Positions 22,977 through 34,084 of a DNA stretch of 64,000 nt are shown one piece after another. Below the pieces are notes generated by a model, which was given only the letters and a program-made list of their open reading frames with translations, was not told the DNA's origin and did not search any database. The stretch covers positions 928,575 to 992,574 of the forward strand of contig NW_020194594.1 in assembly GCF_002865645.1 (NCBI RefSeq), given 5' to 3'. The stretch is from Hyaloscypha bicolor E. Its lineage: Eukaryota > Ascomycota > Leotiomycetes > Helotiales > Hyaloscyphaceae. The stretch's first letter is position 1, and every line of letters starts with the position of its first letter. The translations under genes and the position numbers were made by a program.

Positions 22977-25603
22977 GTTGGAATAGCCGATGGAAAGCCT
23001 TTGGGTCAGAAAGGCTTCTGTTGACTTGTCAACTAGCGGGACTTTCCTATCAGTGGAGTTCGGTACGGAACCTTGACTGTTGCGAGGCTAGGAACATTAC
23101 ACGTCAAGTTTTGTTTATTAGATAAATGAATCTCAATTACGTAAAGCTGGCAGACTCCAGCGAATGATTTCCGAGTTCACACATCTAAAGTCCGAAGCCC
23201 TGCAGTGTAACACTCGGCCGTCCTCTTCCATTCTACAGAGGTAAGCGAGCTCCGGGATCCATCAATTGTTGGATAAATATTTACAATCAAATTATAAGAG
23301 GTTTTAAATATGTTAAAATGAACGCAAAACGTAACCGGATGACTGAGAGGAAAAGAGGGGGTTGGCTTCTTAATAGAGTGAAAGTCTCCAAGTCAAAAGA
23401 CTCCTGATTGGAGACGCAACCTGGAGAGATTTCTGTTTCTCCCATAATATTTCAAGTAATTAAGTTGACTTTTGTCTACGGCCGAGGATGATTGTAGAGA
23501 CCTCCAGGCAGGTTCTTCTAACAACATTTATTTGCCAATTTGCTTAATCTTCGCTATTAGAATGCTGCTAAGGGTGTGAAACGTACCCGTTCCGATGTTA
23601 GTTGGTTGAATATAGGCCCTTATTTACGCAAAAGTAGGCGGACAATGGGTGCAAAAGGTTAATATCGTAGTTGTTTCCAGTTCTAAGAAGTGAGGAAGAT
23701 GAGGGGTCTTTTATGCACCTAAATCAGAGGCTGGTCCTTATCTAGAAATGAGATGATTCACGTGATATTCAACTGACATCCCTTCTCTGTAGCTGATGAA
23801 CAGAGCAATTCACGGCGTCTTTTGTACGGAAAGGGGGTGCATCTGCCATAGAACCACGTCGAGTACTTCAAATTTTTACGCAAATTCCTTGAGTTTGGTT
23901 GGCAAAAAATGCTTCAATCAAAATGGCAGAGTACATAAGGTTACTTACTATATTCTTGGATGATCTTCTATTTCGTTAAAATATTTCCGAACAGGCCCAA
24001 AAATCTGGACAAGGCACTTAGGCCATTTGGTCGAGGTCTACATGTGACTTGCTCCAGTTTACTGACGGTAACCGTACCAGGAATAGTCCTTAACCTGTGG
24101 GCTGAGTGCCTGAGGTAAGCTATGCCACGGAGGTCAAAACAAACTGTGAGGCTGAATTACTAGTCACGTGCTCTCTGACAAGAGGGATCCAGAATCTGCT
24201 CCAGCTCAGAGAGCAGAAACGGAGTCCCGGGCAAAATTAGGTAAGGAAACTATAGCCGAGGCATACAGGAATCCAAAATGGGTTTCATATTATAGTGTGC
24301 AAGCTGATTTAGGGCGTGCTCAGGCTCTGCTCAGGCATACTCGCCCGGTGGCTCAGGTTAAAGCAGCAGCTGCTCACGTCTAGAGACTAAAACGGAACCA
24401 GCGAAGATGAGATTAGAGTTAAGCTTTTATGGTAGTCAATCTTCTTGACATTTTGAACACCAATTTGGACTTGGGTGCTCTAATATACTTTATGTTGGAA
24501 CGTAAATCCAAGTCGCACTGCAAAATCCACCGAACGTATTCGGACCCATTGCGTACCTGAATATGGGCGACTGGCCTGGGTTAAGAGAGACGCGGTCAGG
24601 GCCAGCACAAAGAAGCATGTTCTATAAGTGCTTCTCGTTTTGAAGTCACAAGACATGGAAAGTGCCTTGATGGGTATTGTCAGCATATGATGTAATACCC
24701 AAGCAGATCTTGAATGAACCATCAACTTGCAGCAAACTTAGCAAAGCAACCTGCTCCAAGATCCTCGTCGCAACAGTTGTCAGTTCTTCAATTGTCTGCT
24801 CATACAAGTGGGAAAGAAGTCATTCTTCTAACCGAATTGGCGAGACTCGAAGTAATCAGATTGACTTGGAACCCCACCACTGCCCAGTCAACAATTTCTT
24901 CAACGTCTCACGCTAATCAGCAGCTCGCGAAGTTGGCTACCACAGTTTTCTGTCTGCATATACGCCTACATCGCCAATTCGCCAACTGTTACATAACTTT
25001 GAAAGCCGTTCCTAGCATCGTCAGCTTGGGGAACATCTCTGTCATAAGAGCAAGTATCATGAAAGGGGCGAAGATACAATACGAACATTAATACGAACGG
25101 ACAAAGAAAGATATCTTGATAAATTGCCTCAGACACGACCCGGCCTTAATTCACCCACCCCTTTCCATACACACGCCCCTTCACGTGCTCAATTAAAAGA
25201 GAGCAACAATGCTCTGAAAGCGACTTGCTCAGTTGTCCTTTAGACCTATATAAATTATTGCGAAAGGTCGCGAACAAAGGTCGGAAAGAGGCGGGCTCTA
25301 TTCAGGGGGGTCAACAAAGTGGGGCGATCTGGGTCACCGTAGTTGGCGAGCTGCACTCACCTTATCTCTTCTTCGAAGGAAGCTTCTTTCTTCGTCCTGC
25401 AATGATGGCATGTACGACCTAAAGTGAATGATCCGACTGGTGTGACACTAAACATCGTAAGGTGCGACTCCTAACGTCGAAACTCGCACCAAGGCCATCC
25501 ACAGTTGTTCTTTGAGGGCCCAAGGCAGCCCCGCACTTGCCTGGGCAGTTTACCCCGCCTCAGCCTCAATAACCACCACGGCGGGCCAGTTCTTCAAGAA
25601 CTC
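22977..25603. other. Intergenic, one dispersed repeat, no gene seen
   Basis: This 2.6-kb spacer holds the promoters of HET gene 2 (minus) and the P450 gene (plus). A dispersed repeat lies at 24304-24400. Frames at 24714-25091 and elsewhere lack any protein-like or family features. Confidence 0.5.
24304..24400. repeat. Dispersed repeat, copy B (flanks HET gene 2)
   Basis: Direct, diverged copy of 20295-20400: shared blocks are GCGTGCTCAGGC, a second CTCAGGCATACTC-like unit, GGCTCAGGTTAAAGCAGCAGC and ACTAAAACGGAA. It lies 1.3 kb upstream of HET gene 2, in the same orientation as copy A on the other side. Confidence 0.5.
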
Positions 25604-27438
25604 ATGGCGTTCAGCATGCTAAGTCTTCTATTTGGAAGCTTTCTGATCTCAATTGCCGCTATCTTCGGTCCATGCCTCTTTGCAACTGTACGATGGTACC
25701 GTAAATTGCACAATTCGCAGCTGTGCCTGCCACCGAGCCCTCCTGGCCAGCTTTTCTTTGGTCACACGAGGGTGATCCCTTCTCAGAACCCGGAGATATA
25801 TTACCAAAAGCTGTCAAAAGAATACAGTGAGTATCTCATGGACTGTTACGACAAGTTCTGGCAGGAATCTTACATGATGTAGAGTCCGATGTCCTTTACT
25901 TCCAGCAGTACAGAACTCCAGTCATTGTGCTGAATTCCGGGAGAGCTGCAGATGAACTTCTTTCCAAACGCGGAGCAAATTACAGTAGTCGACCAAGATT
26001 TGTGCTTTTCGAAGTGTCAGTAGAAGTTCCCCGCCGTCTACGTGATTCTGACGATGACCTAGGATGCGCTGGGGGTTAACGCTCACTTTCATGCCTTGGG
26101 GTCCTCTCTTCAAAGCCCACAGAGCCTTGCTTCAAAAGAATTTCACCAAATCCAATGTCCTGCAATACCAAGAACGGCAAGAGCAGGAAGCGCGTCGAGC
26201 CATCTTGAGCATCACCAAAAATCCTTCCGGCTGGGAGTCTCACATCAGAAGGCCCGTGTAAAACCCATCCATTTTGTAAACTAGCTGACACAAACACGCA
26301 GCTTTGCCTCAAATATTGTTCTGCAGATCGCCTTTGGGATGGAATTGACTCGAGATGAAGATTCGAGCGTTCAAGTTGCGACCGGTCTTGCAAACAGAGT
26401 TCTCGCAGAAGGAGGTTCCCCAGGATCGACAGTTATTGACAACTTCCCTTTTCTTAGCAAGCTGCCGAACTGGATTGTACGATCTGAAGCTTTGCGCCAT
26501 GCTAGAAAGTGGGGTTGGATTATTCGACACCTCCACGATACCCCGTTCTCGGCATCGAAAAGACACTTTGTATTTCTTCACAATACATTGCGCAAGAGCT
26601 GGGCTAATTTCTTGTCTAGGAAAATGGAACCTTGCAGCACAATTCGTTTGCGTATCCTCTTTTGAAACGACATGCCGAGAACCAGAGTCGTGGAATTTCT
26701 AGCGACTTGACCATGGCAGACATCAATGGCGCGGCTGCAACGATCTTCATCGCTGGTTTCGACACGACAAATACCACAATCCTGGTTGGGATTCTTGCAT
26801 TGCTCTTATACCCCACAGTGTTCGGTAAAGCCCGAGAGGCACTCGATCGAGCCATCGGCAAGGACTGCCTTCCGGCCTTCTCAGATCGTGAAAATCCCGG
26901 CTTGAGATACATCAATTACATCGTGGAGGAGACCAGCCGCTGGAGACCTCTTTCACCACTCGGCGTGCCACATAAATCTCTGGAAGATGATGTCTATAAT
27001 GGCATGTTCATTCCCAAAGGCTCGACTGTTTACTTCAATGTCTGGGCAATGAGTCGTGATGAGAGTACCTATGAGGATCCCGAGCTCTTCAATCCTGACC
27101 GGTATGTACCTATAGAGGAAGGAGGCGTAGGAGAACCTATTCTGCAAGGTCCCTTTGGGTTTGGACGCAGGATTTGTGTTGGCAAACATCTCGCACAAGC
27201 AAGTGTCTGGATTGCGTTGGCAACTTTGATCGCGACCATGGATATCTCCAATTCTTTCGGACCTGATGGAAATGAGATCAAGCCCGATGTGAAGTTCAGT
27301 TCTGGTCTCTCCAGGTGAGTGTTTCTAGATTTGATGGGCTTTGCTGATTCGTTTGATAGTCATCCTTCTCATTTTGATTGTCTCTTCAAACCTCGGTCGA
27401 GCGAGGCGGAAGTTTTGCTTAGAAACTCCATCGATTGA
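25604..27438 (+). CDS. Cytochrome P450 monooxygenase, six exons
   Basis: Exons by phase and splice sites: 25604-25826, 25883-26015, 26063-26251, 26302-26569, 26620-27314, 27360-27438, together 528 aa, a normal P450 length. The N-terminus has one hydrophobic membrane anchor followed by the Pro-rich hinge LPPSPPGQ. The I-helix motif AGFDTT is at residues 316-321, the ExxR motif (ETSR) at 375-378, the NPDRY segment at about 420, and the haem-binding FGFGRRICVG with the cysteine ligand near 457. The short ending after the last intron (HPSHFDCLFKPR) is typical of fungal P450s related to O-methylsterigmatocystin oxidoreductase. It should act at the ER with an NADPH-P450 reductase; the substrate is unknown. 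The third intron needs a GC donor (AG then GCCCGT), the only start that keeps the frame. No biosynthetic core gene is adjacent. Confidence 0.85.
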
Positions 27439-28169
27439 CAGATTGGATCAGCTGCAGTTTGTTATGATAGACTTGGAGATTACTTAAAAATTGATTTTTC
27501 TCCCACTGTATCTCTCTGCTAATATGAATAGCGCTGCAGGAGTAATCTCGGAATCTATGATTTCGCGATCATGTGACCAGAGACGAGAGCGAGACATATA
27601 CAACCTGCCCCAAATGAAGATTATTGTGATGAACGGTCCTGTGACAACCCAGAATCTTCAGAGAAAATTCTCTCGTAGGTCTACCAAGTAAGACTGGCTT
27701 TGTGGCACGGCTTACGATCTCACAGTACCGATACGAAGATCCTTGTCGCCGCACCACGCAGCTCTTGGCGTCCTTGCAGAAAGAGGTAATGATCACTTAT
27801 TACCCAGGCAATGAACTAATTGCGAGGCGACACTGAACCGCCCAAAGCCATTCAAGAAGTTGCTTCATTTATCAATGGCTTTCGTTGGTGGATGTTTTGT
27901 GGTTGCACAGCTGCCCACTTGCTGACCCGACGCTTGCCAAGTGCCACCAAGATATGTTCCTCCGTCATTTGCATCACCAACTCCCAGATTCTTACTCATT
28001 ATTGTTGTACTTCCTTCCGAATTAAAAAGCGGCTCTCTTGAGAGAAGTTTCTCCGTATTCGATACGATGTTCGTGCCTGGCAAGTGGGTATAGGCATCCA
28101 TTTTCAAATCAAGGTATAAGTACTTAAAAAACGGCAACTTTAACGGAGGGCTTGCAAGAACTTTGCCCG
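27439..28169. other. Intergenic, no gene seen
   Basis: Spacer between the P450 and the downstream beta-lactamase-like gene, both on +. Nothing identifiable beyond flanking regulatory sequence. Confidence 0.5.
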
Positions 28170-30081
28170 ATGTCCTTCAAAATGGCTTTCCTTGAGACTT
28201 TTCCACGTCTTTTCATCTTTTTCTTGATCTTCGCCCTTTCAACCCCATCTCACAGCACCCTCTGCCCACCAGACGGCCCCCTCGTCCCCCGCCCCACAAC
28301 CCTCTACAGCTCGCCCCTCTTCGCCAAGACCTCCTCATCACTGACCTCAACCCTCAACTCTGCCATCTCCGGAAATCTCACAATCCCCTGGTCCCTCCCC
28401 AACGTCTCCTTCTCCATCGCTGTCGTCTCGCTCTCTGATCTTTCCCCACATTCGCCACTCTGGGAATATCATCATCTAGCCACAAACAACGTAAATGGCA
28501 CTAAACATGTTGATGGAGATAGTCAGTATCTTATCGGTTCCGTATCAAAGGTGTTTACGGATTTGCTACTGTTGAAAAGTGGGTTGAATATGGATGATCC
28601 GGTGACGAAGTATTTACCTGAGTTGGGGGGTGAGAGTGTGATTCAGTGGGAGGATGTTACGTTGGGAGCGCTGGGGGATCATCTGAGCGGGATGCCGGGG
28701 ACTTGTAAGTTCTCCAGTTCCCATTCTACTTTCCAGAAAAAACTCCTCCCGAAAAGATCCATGCTAATACAAGTGCGCCCACAGACGGATTCCCTGAGAT
28801 CTCCTTCCTCTTTCCCATCTTCGAAACCCTCGGCTTTCCTCATCTCCCAATTGCCGACTTCCCAAACTGCGGCGTCATTGGCCTTAACGCTGGCTGCACA
28901 AAACAACGTGTGTCCCTCCCAGTTTTGCCAACCCCCTTTCCACTCTCTTCTAACGCCACCCAGAGCTCCTCGCAAACCTCAAAACTTCTCGTCCAATCGC
29001 AGCCCCTAATCTCCGACCCTCTTATTCATCTTTAGCATTCACGCTTATCTCCTACGCCCTCGAATCCGCAACCGGAAAGAATTATTCTCAACTTCTACAC
29101 GACGAGATTTTAAGCCCGTTGAATATGACAAATACAGGCATTTCGCCCGGCAACGGAGAGAAAGCCGTGATCCCGTCAACGGATAGTTCTTGGGGAAGTG
29201 ATTATGGGGATAATGCACCCGGTGGTGGTCTCTACTCTAGCACGAACGATCTCAGCAGCTTGCTCGCATCTATCTTATCTCTCTCTGGATCTCCGATACT
29301 GTCCCGAGCACAGGCTCTCGCGTGTCTGAAGCCGCAAACAACGACGTCGAAACTGAATACCTTGGTTGGCCGCCCGTGGGAGATTTTCAGGACGCAGAAG
29401 CTCACGCCGAAATATCCACATACCATCGATCTCGTCACTAAAGGGGGGACGGCAATTGGGTATCAGAGTATTGTTGCTGTGATCGAACAGTACGGACTCG
29501 GAATTGTTGTCTTGACAGCAGGCGCACAGGGAGCGGAGGCACAAGAGCCGCTTTTCGAGCACGTCGTGGGAGAGGTGGTGGAAGCTGTGGAGGAGGTTGC
29601 TAGAGCTGAAGCTGTTGCATATATTGGGAAGTACCAAAACTCAGACGCAGCCCGCGGAGGGATGGAAATCGGTATCGATGACGGACCAGGCCTTGTGTTG
29701 AAGAAGCTGAGCAGGAACGGCACCGATATGCTGGAAAGTATTAGGACGCTGTTTAATGGGATCGGTATCGGTGGTGTGAAGGTTGGCAATATGTCTAGCT
29801 CTCAATTGAGGATTTATCCTACGGATGCATGGCGGGAGGTTGGGGGGATCAGGGAAGAGGATTGGAGGCTGCAGTTTGATGTCGAGGCTCCGGGGTGGAA
29901 GAGCGGGTTGAAGGGGTGGAGTGAGAGGGAACAAATGTGTACGGCGTGGATCGCGGGTGGTGCGCTTTATTATGGGGGTGAGCCGGTGGATAGGTTTGTC
30001 TTTTCAAGGGAGGCAAATGGTGGGAATGTGGTGGGGGCGAAGGTGCCGAGTTTGAGGTTGAATTTGACGATAAGTGGTTGA
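28170..30081 (+). CDS. Secreted beta-lactamase/transpeptidase-like serine hydrolase
   Basis: Exons 28170-28704, 28785-28907 and 28964-30081, with introns of 80 and 56 nt that have clear branch sites (GCTAATAC, TCTAACGC); about 591 aa. The start MSFKMAFLE is followed by a hydrophobic signal peptide, so it is probably secreted or wall-associated; an alternative start is the Met at 28182. The penicillin-binding fold of class C beta-lactamase relatives is shown by S-x-x-K (Ser124-Val-Ser-Lys127 in GSVSKVF), a Tyr-Ser-Ser motif at about 240 in place of Tyr-x-Asn, and the GGGLYSSTNDLSSLL segment in the last exon. Several N-glycosylation sequons are present. Fungal members hydrolyse esters or amides of small molecules; some sit in metabolite clusters. 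The substrate is unknown. It follows the P450 on the same strand. Confidence 0.85.
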
Positions 30082-30293
30082 GAATTGATTATCGTTAAGA
30101 GATTGAATGATTCGACGAAAAGAGGAACACATTTAGAGTAGATCTCGTTATGGTGTCTTTGTCTAGGACTGAATGCTTCCAAATACCTGCTTCCTAAGCG
30201 AGCCCCTTCGCTCACCAAACTTGCCAAAATGATGGATGGCCTTTCGAACTCCAAACAGTGGTTAGCAAAGAGCGGCTCCAAGGATTAAGTGGT

Positions 30294-30299
30294 AAAAAA
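30294..30299 (-). terminator. Pol III terminator of the tRNA
   Basis: A run of six T on the minus strand, 25 nt beyond the 3' end of the tRNA-Gln gene, is the expected RNA polymerase III stop signal. Confidence 0.6.
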
Positions 30300-30323
30300 T
30301 GTTCCGTCACTGTGGGGTAACTT

Positions 30324-30471
30324 GGGCCGTCGCAGGAATCGAACCTGCGTCCCCGGAAATTTTCCACACCGCAGTGCTGTCAAAATCCGATGTGATGATA
30401 GCTAATGCAGTTTGTTAATGTGCTTCCAAATCAAGTGTTTTGAAATAACTTACCCACTACACTAGACAGCC
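30324..30471 (-). tRNA. tRNA-Gln (UUG) with anticodon intron and an extra D-loop insertion
   Basis: On the minus strand the acceptor strands GGCTGTC (30471-30465) and GACGGCC (30331-30325) pair with one G-U. The T arm is GCAGG-TTCGATT-CCTGC (30348-30332) and contains the B box. The A box TAGTGTAGTGG is intact at 30464-30454. The anticodon stem TCGGA/TCCGG (30390-30386 with 30357-30353) closes a loop reading TTTTGA, anticodon TTG. A 21-nt intron (30379-30359) lies one base 3' of the anticodon, the canonical place. Unusually, about 52 nt (30453-30402) sit in the D loop directly after the A box; they begin GTAAGT, contain CATTAAC and end TTAG, like a spliceosomal intron. The position-73 base is C. 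It could be an active gene with two introns or a pseudogene. Confidence 0.75.
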
Positions 30472-30483
30472 ATTGGCCAGAAA

Positions 30484-31192
30484 TCAGCCCTTGTAGTACA
30501 TAAAATCCACCTCATCAGCGTCAAAGTGAAGCTTCACTGCACTCTCCACCTCCTGTTTTCTCCTCTTGATAGGGGTTCGCTCACGTGTTCCCCCACCCCC
30601 GGCGCTAAATGACGAAGTTCCAGGCTGCTCCCCTATTCCTTGCTTTTTCCGAGCACAACGCCCCAATCGCTACAATCGCCATCCCCACTCCAACCCTCCC
30701 CAACCCACCCCACACCCCTGAGATACTTCTTCCGTCCACTCACCGCCAGTGACGGCGATGCCTCCTCCTGCACGTCGTGTCGATTGTGGAACGCTCGGTG
30801 TGCAATTCGAACGAGATGGAAGGTGCGGATCGTCGGTTCTTTCCTCGCACCATTCTGGGCAAAATCCTGCTGAGCCTCGGACAATTCCAACACCGGATGG
30901 CTCTTCCGCAGCGCAGGAACATGGAAAAGGGAACGGACGCCATAGATGCTCCTCCCTCCGCGACATCCCACTTATATCTTTTATCCCGCCCTCCCCCTAT
31001 ATACCGCGTACAGCCCTCGGAATTCCTCCCCCCTTCCCTCCTCTCCACGAAGAAAAAAAAGGAAACAATAACAGCAACAAACGGCTCACCGCAAGACGGT
31101 GTTACGTTACGAGACGTTGTGCGAAAATCATGCCTGACCACCACTCCTCATCATCCGACCCTCGACAATAGTCAAGAACGGCCACGTTGGCA
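30484..31192. other. Spacer with a doubtful minus-strand small frame
   Basis: A 60-codon minus-strand frame at 30484-30666 ends in an acidic segment (HFDADEVDFMYYKG) and begins near a possible acceptor (GGAATAG), so it might be the last exon of a small gene whose other exons lie up to about 31000. I could not find a consistent exon chain and recognise no family. A 13-codon upstream reading frame at 31130-31171 on + precedes the PH-domain gene by 21 nt and may lower its translation. Confidence 0.3.
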
Positions 31193-32611
31193 ATGGGTTT
31201 GGATAACGACGGTGGCAGTCATGTAGCTGCCAATGCCGTGTTGGACGGCGATGTGCCTGTGTCTGGCCCAAGCAGACACATCGCTGTCGCCAGTCCTCCA
31301 AATGCATACCGGCACTCGATGGACGAGTACTATCAGCGCGAGGCAATGGGATCATCAATCATCCCCTCCGGCGCACCTCCCGATTACGACGCCCTCCTCG
31401 ACTCCCCAAGTCTGCGCCGAAGATTCAATATCCAGCCCCGCGAAGACGAAGGCCGCGAGGTTCTTCCACCATACTCCAGCGCCATCAGCCTGCGGGCTGT
31501 CTTTCAACGGAAGATGGAGCTCGAGGGAGCCGTCCACCGCGCGCAGAACAGGAATTGGGTCAGAGTCTATGTCACATTACAGGGCACAGCATTAACATTC
31601 CACAAATGCAAGATTCCTGGGATCCTGGGGACGAAGGGGAGGACGACTCCGGATTTCCCGACGGGCACGACGAAGGGCGCGTTTCTGCAGAGCTATAACC
31701 TGCAGCATGCGGATGTCGGAATCGCGGCAGATTATGTCAAGTATGGAGACCCCTCTTATCAGCACATGTGGGGATACTAATTAGTTGATAGGAAGCGCTT
31801 TGTTATCCGTGTTCGTGCGGAGGCAGACCAATTCCTGCTCTCTTGCCACAAAATCGAGACGTTCGTCCTCTGGCTGCAATCCCTCTTCGCAGCCATCGAC
31901 CTGGCACCTCCCCTCGACGACCGAGAAATCCCGCGGGATCTGAGCGTGCCGCGACGGATCAGGCGGCGGATACGTGTTGAAGCCGCAGCTGAAGGGGAAG
32001 GCGGTGACCACAATGAGGACATCGTCAGACAACAAGAAGAGATCCTACAGTCCCAATTCCCTACCCTAACGGATGGAACGGAAGAAGGAGAAGGAGATGC
32101 GTCTGACTCGCAATCCCTCGCACCATCCGACACTATCCCGGAAGATCCGGAATCCCCTACCCAGTCATCATTAGACGTGGCCTCTCCCCCCTCCGACGCC
32201 CCCGACCCCTCTCACCCTGCAACAGCAATCGATGCCGGCCCCTCCTCTGCCTCCCAAGGTCTCATTGCTCGTGCTCGTCAAGCTATCCAATCCACAGCCC
32301 ACCTCTCGCAGTACGCGCCTCACTCCTCTACACCCAATCCCTCTATCTCTGCAGACGGGAAATGGAAGCCCACGCACCACTGGAGCCATTTCTACGATAT
32401 GATGTACGCGAAGCGGTGCATGGCTATCTTGACGCATCGGAGTCCTAGGAAGAGCAATCTGGTGATTATGAAAGGGAAGCAATGGATTGTGGATTGGGCG
32501 ACGGGAGCGCTGACGAGGTGCGAGCCGCCGGATTATGGCGAGTTAAGTGCTATCGTGGCGAAGGAAAATGCTCCTCGTGTTAGAGCCGCTGGCCAGTTGG
32601 CGAGCGCTTAG
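31193..32611 (+). CDS. PH-domain protein
   Basis: Exons 31193-31740 and 31792-32611, separated by a 51-nt intron (GTATGG...GATAG, branch ATACTAAT); about 455 aa. The start chosen is the first ATG in frame. Residues about 115-235 form a pleckstrin-homology fold: the AQNRNWVRVYVTLQGTALTF strand pair, the insertion KGRTTPDFPTG, and, after the intron, RFVIRVRAEADQFLLS with the closing helix ETFVLWLQSLFAAIDLA. The intron splits the domain. The N-terminus carries a PPDYDALLDSP motif and the middle is acidic and Ser/Pro-rich, probably disordered. PH domains bind phosphoinositides or protein partners at membranes; the partner is unknown. The last 90 residues (KRCMAILTHRSPRK onward) look conserved and folded. 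Confidence 0.85.
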
Positions 32612-34084
32612 ATGGAAGTAAAAAGATTTCGGCGGAGTTTGGTGCATTGGGTTGGTAAGAGACAGGACTGTATGTATGTACACCTACCTAGACAGCATGA
32701 AAATCTTTCATCCTAGAATCTGATGTCATCGGTGGCTGTGTGGCTAGTTTTGCCTTACTTGCTGAACGGCTGATGGAGACAAGTGTTCCCTATGCTTCAA
32801 ATTTCGCTTTTTTCCTTTTCCTTTTGGTGGTTCGTTGGGGGTAGCTCCCGCTAACTCAGCGGACGAAACTGTGCGCCTACAAACTTTCAGTTGTTGTAAT
32901 GTTGTCTTTGAGTTCGCACGATTAGAATGCTAGAGGATTCATACCTTGCATGACGGTTACTCATTTGTCGGTGACTACAGTAGCGTGTTGACTCATCACT
33001 ATCCAACCTTGAGTAGAGTTCTTGCGTTCGACTCAAGGGATGGCAGGGGGGAGTTCCAATCTTTCATGCCGAGAACATTTGTTTTTTTCTTGAAATCGGG
33101 GTTGTCTTCGAATGGTGGTTTAAGTCTGCAAGCGTTTCAGACTCTGCCTTTGCAACAAGATTGAGATCTGCCTTCTCCATTCAGTCCCAGCACGCCTCCT
33201 CCGACATTCTACACTCTCCGTATAAACCACCAAAAACTTGTCCTTTCCCTCATTTCGACTTTGGGATTAGAAGAGTCATTCTCTGTTTCAAGACATGATC
33301 ACCCCTACGAGCTCGTGTCGTCCTGCCAAGCCGGAACCCACGCATGGCCACTAAACTTTGACATCCACTTATGTTGCAGCAGCAAAAGCGTTCTAAATAT
33401 AATCCTGCACATACCGGTTATTCCTTCTCTTGAAGAATCGTGGGTTTGAAGATCAGATAGGGCTGCAGGTGAGCCAGAGTCACTGTCAGATGGTGGCGTC
33501 AAGTACCGAGGTATCTCAATTCAGCTGCCGAGCCGCGCTAAGTTTTGCAAAACGAGCCCACTGGCTGTTTAACTCATAGTGGCTTTTGTCTGAGAGAAAC
33601 AAGCACCATCGAGTGCGCGAGAAGGCTGGTGGTTGCCTAAAACGCCCCTTCAGGCAGCTCTTCGCGCACTCCGCGCCCGAAGCCGTGCGACACTTCGAAA
33701 CCCTAACGGCGCACCAATGATTCATTCAAATGATCGAAATTTGATTGAACGGTGAGTGGCCTGTCATTTCGCACTTCTGAATGTTTCAATTGCAGTCGGT
33801 ATCTTGCTTTTCGCTCTGCAAGAGGTGCTGTTGAGATAGCGGGGCAGCCGATGCCAAGCAGACGGATGTGTTCAAACTACTTCTGCTGTCGTCAACGGCT
33901 GTGGCATCATCTCCTATTTGAGCTTATCTCCAACAACATGCATTTCAGCTAGTTTCTGGGAAATGTCCTCTTGCTTCGAGAAGCATTATTTAAATTTCCT
34001 CCCCGACCCGATGAAGTGGTTTTGGACCCCACCTTCGCAAGTCACATGATACAAATCACAAATCATAACTGCCACTCCAACATC
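32612..34084. other. Intergenic, no gene seen
   Basis: Spacer between the PH-domain gene and the Zn2Cys6 gene downstream. Short frames on both strands have no recognisable features. A methionine at 34046, in frame with the downstream start, is an alternative start for the next gene. Confidence 0.5.

Noticed and set aside
24714..25091. Plus-strand frame of 125 codons
   Set aside because: Composition looks non-coding and there is no recognisable family or promoter context.
26252..26301. Premature stop in the P450 suggesting a pseudogene
   Set aside because: A GC-AG intron restores the frame and every other exon joins in phase to a full-length 528-aa protein with all motifs.
26570..26619. Apparent frameshift in the P450 before the I-helix
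   Set aside because: Explained by a 50-nt intron (GTATTT...TCTAG with a GGCTAAT branch site) of matching phase.
25604..30081. P450 plus hydrolase as a secondary-metabolite gene cluster
   Set aside because: No polyketide, peptide, terpene or other core synthase, transporter or methyltransferase is next to them.
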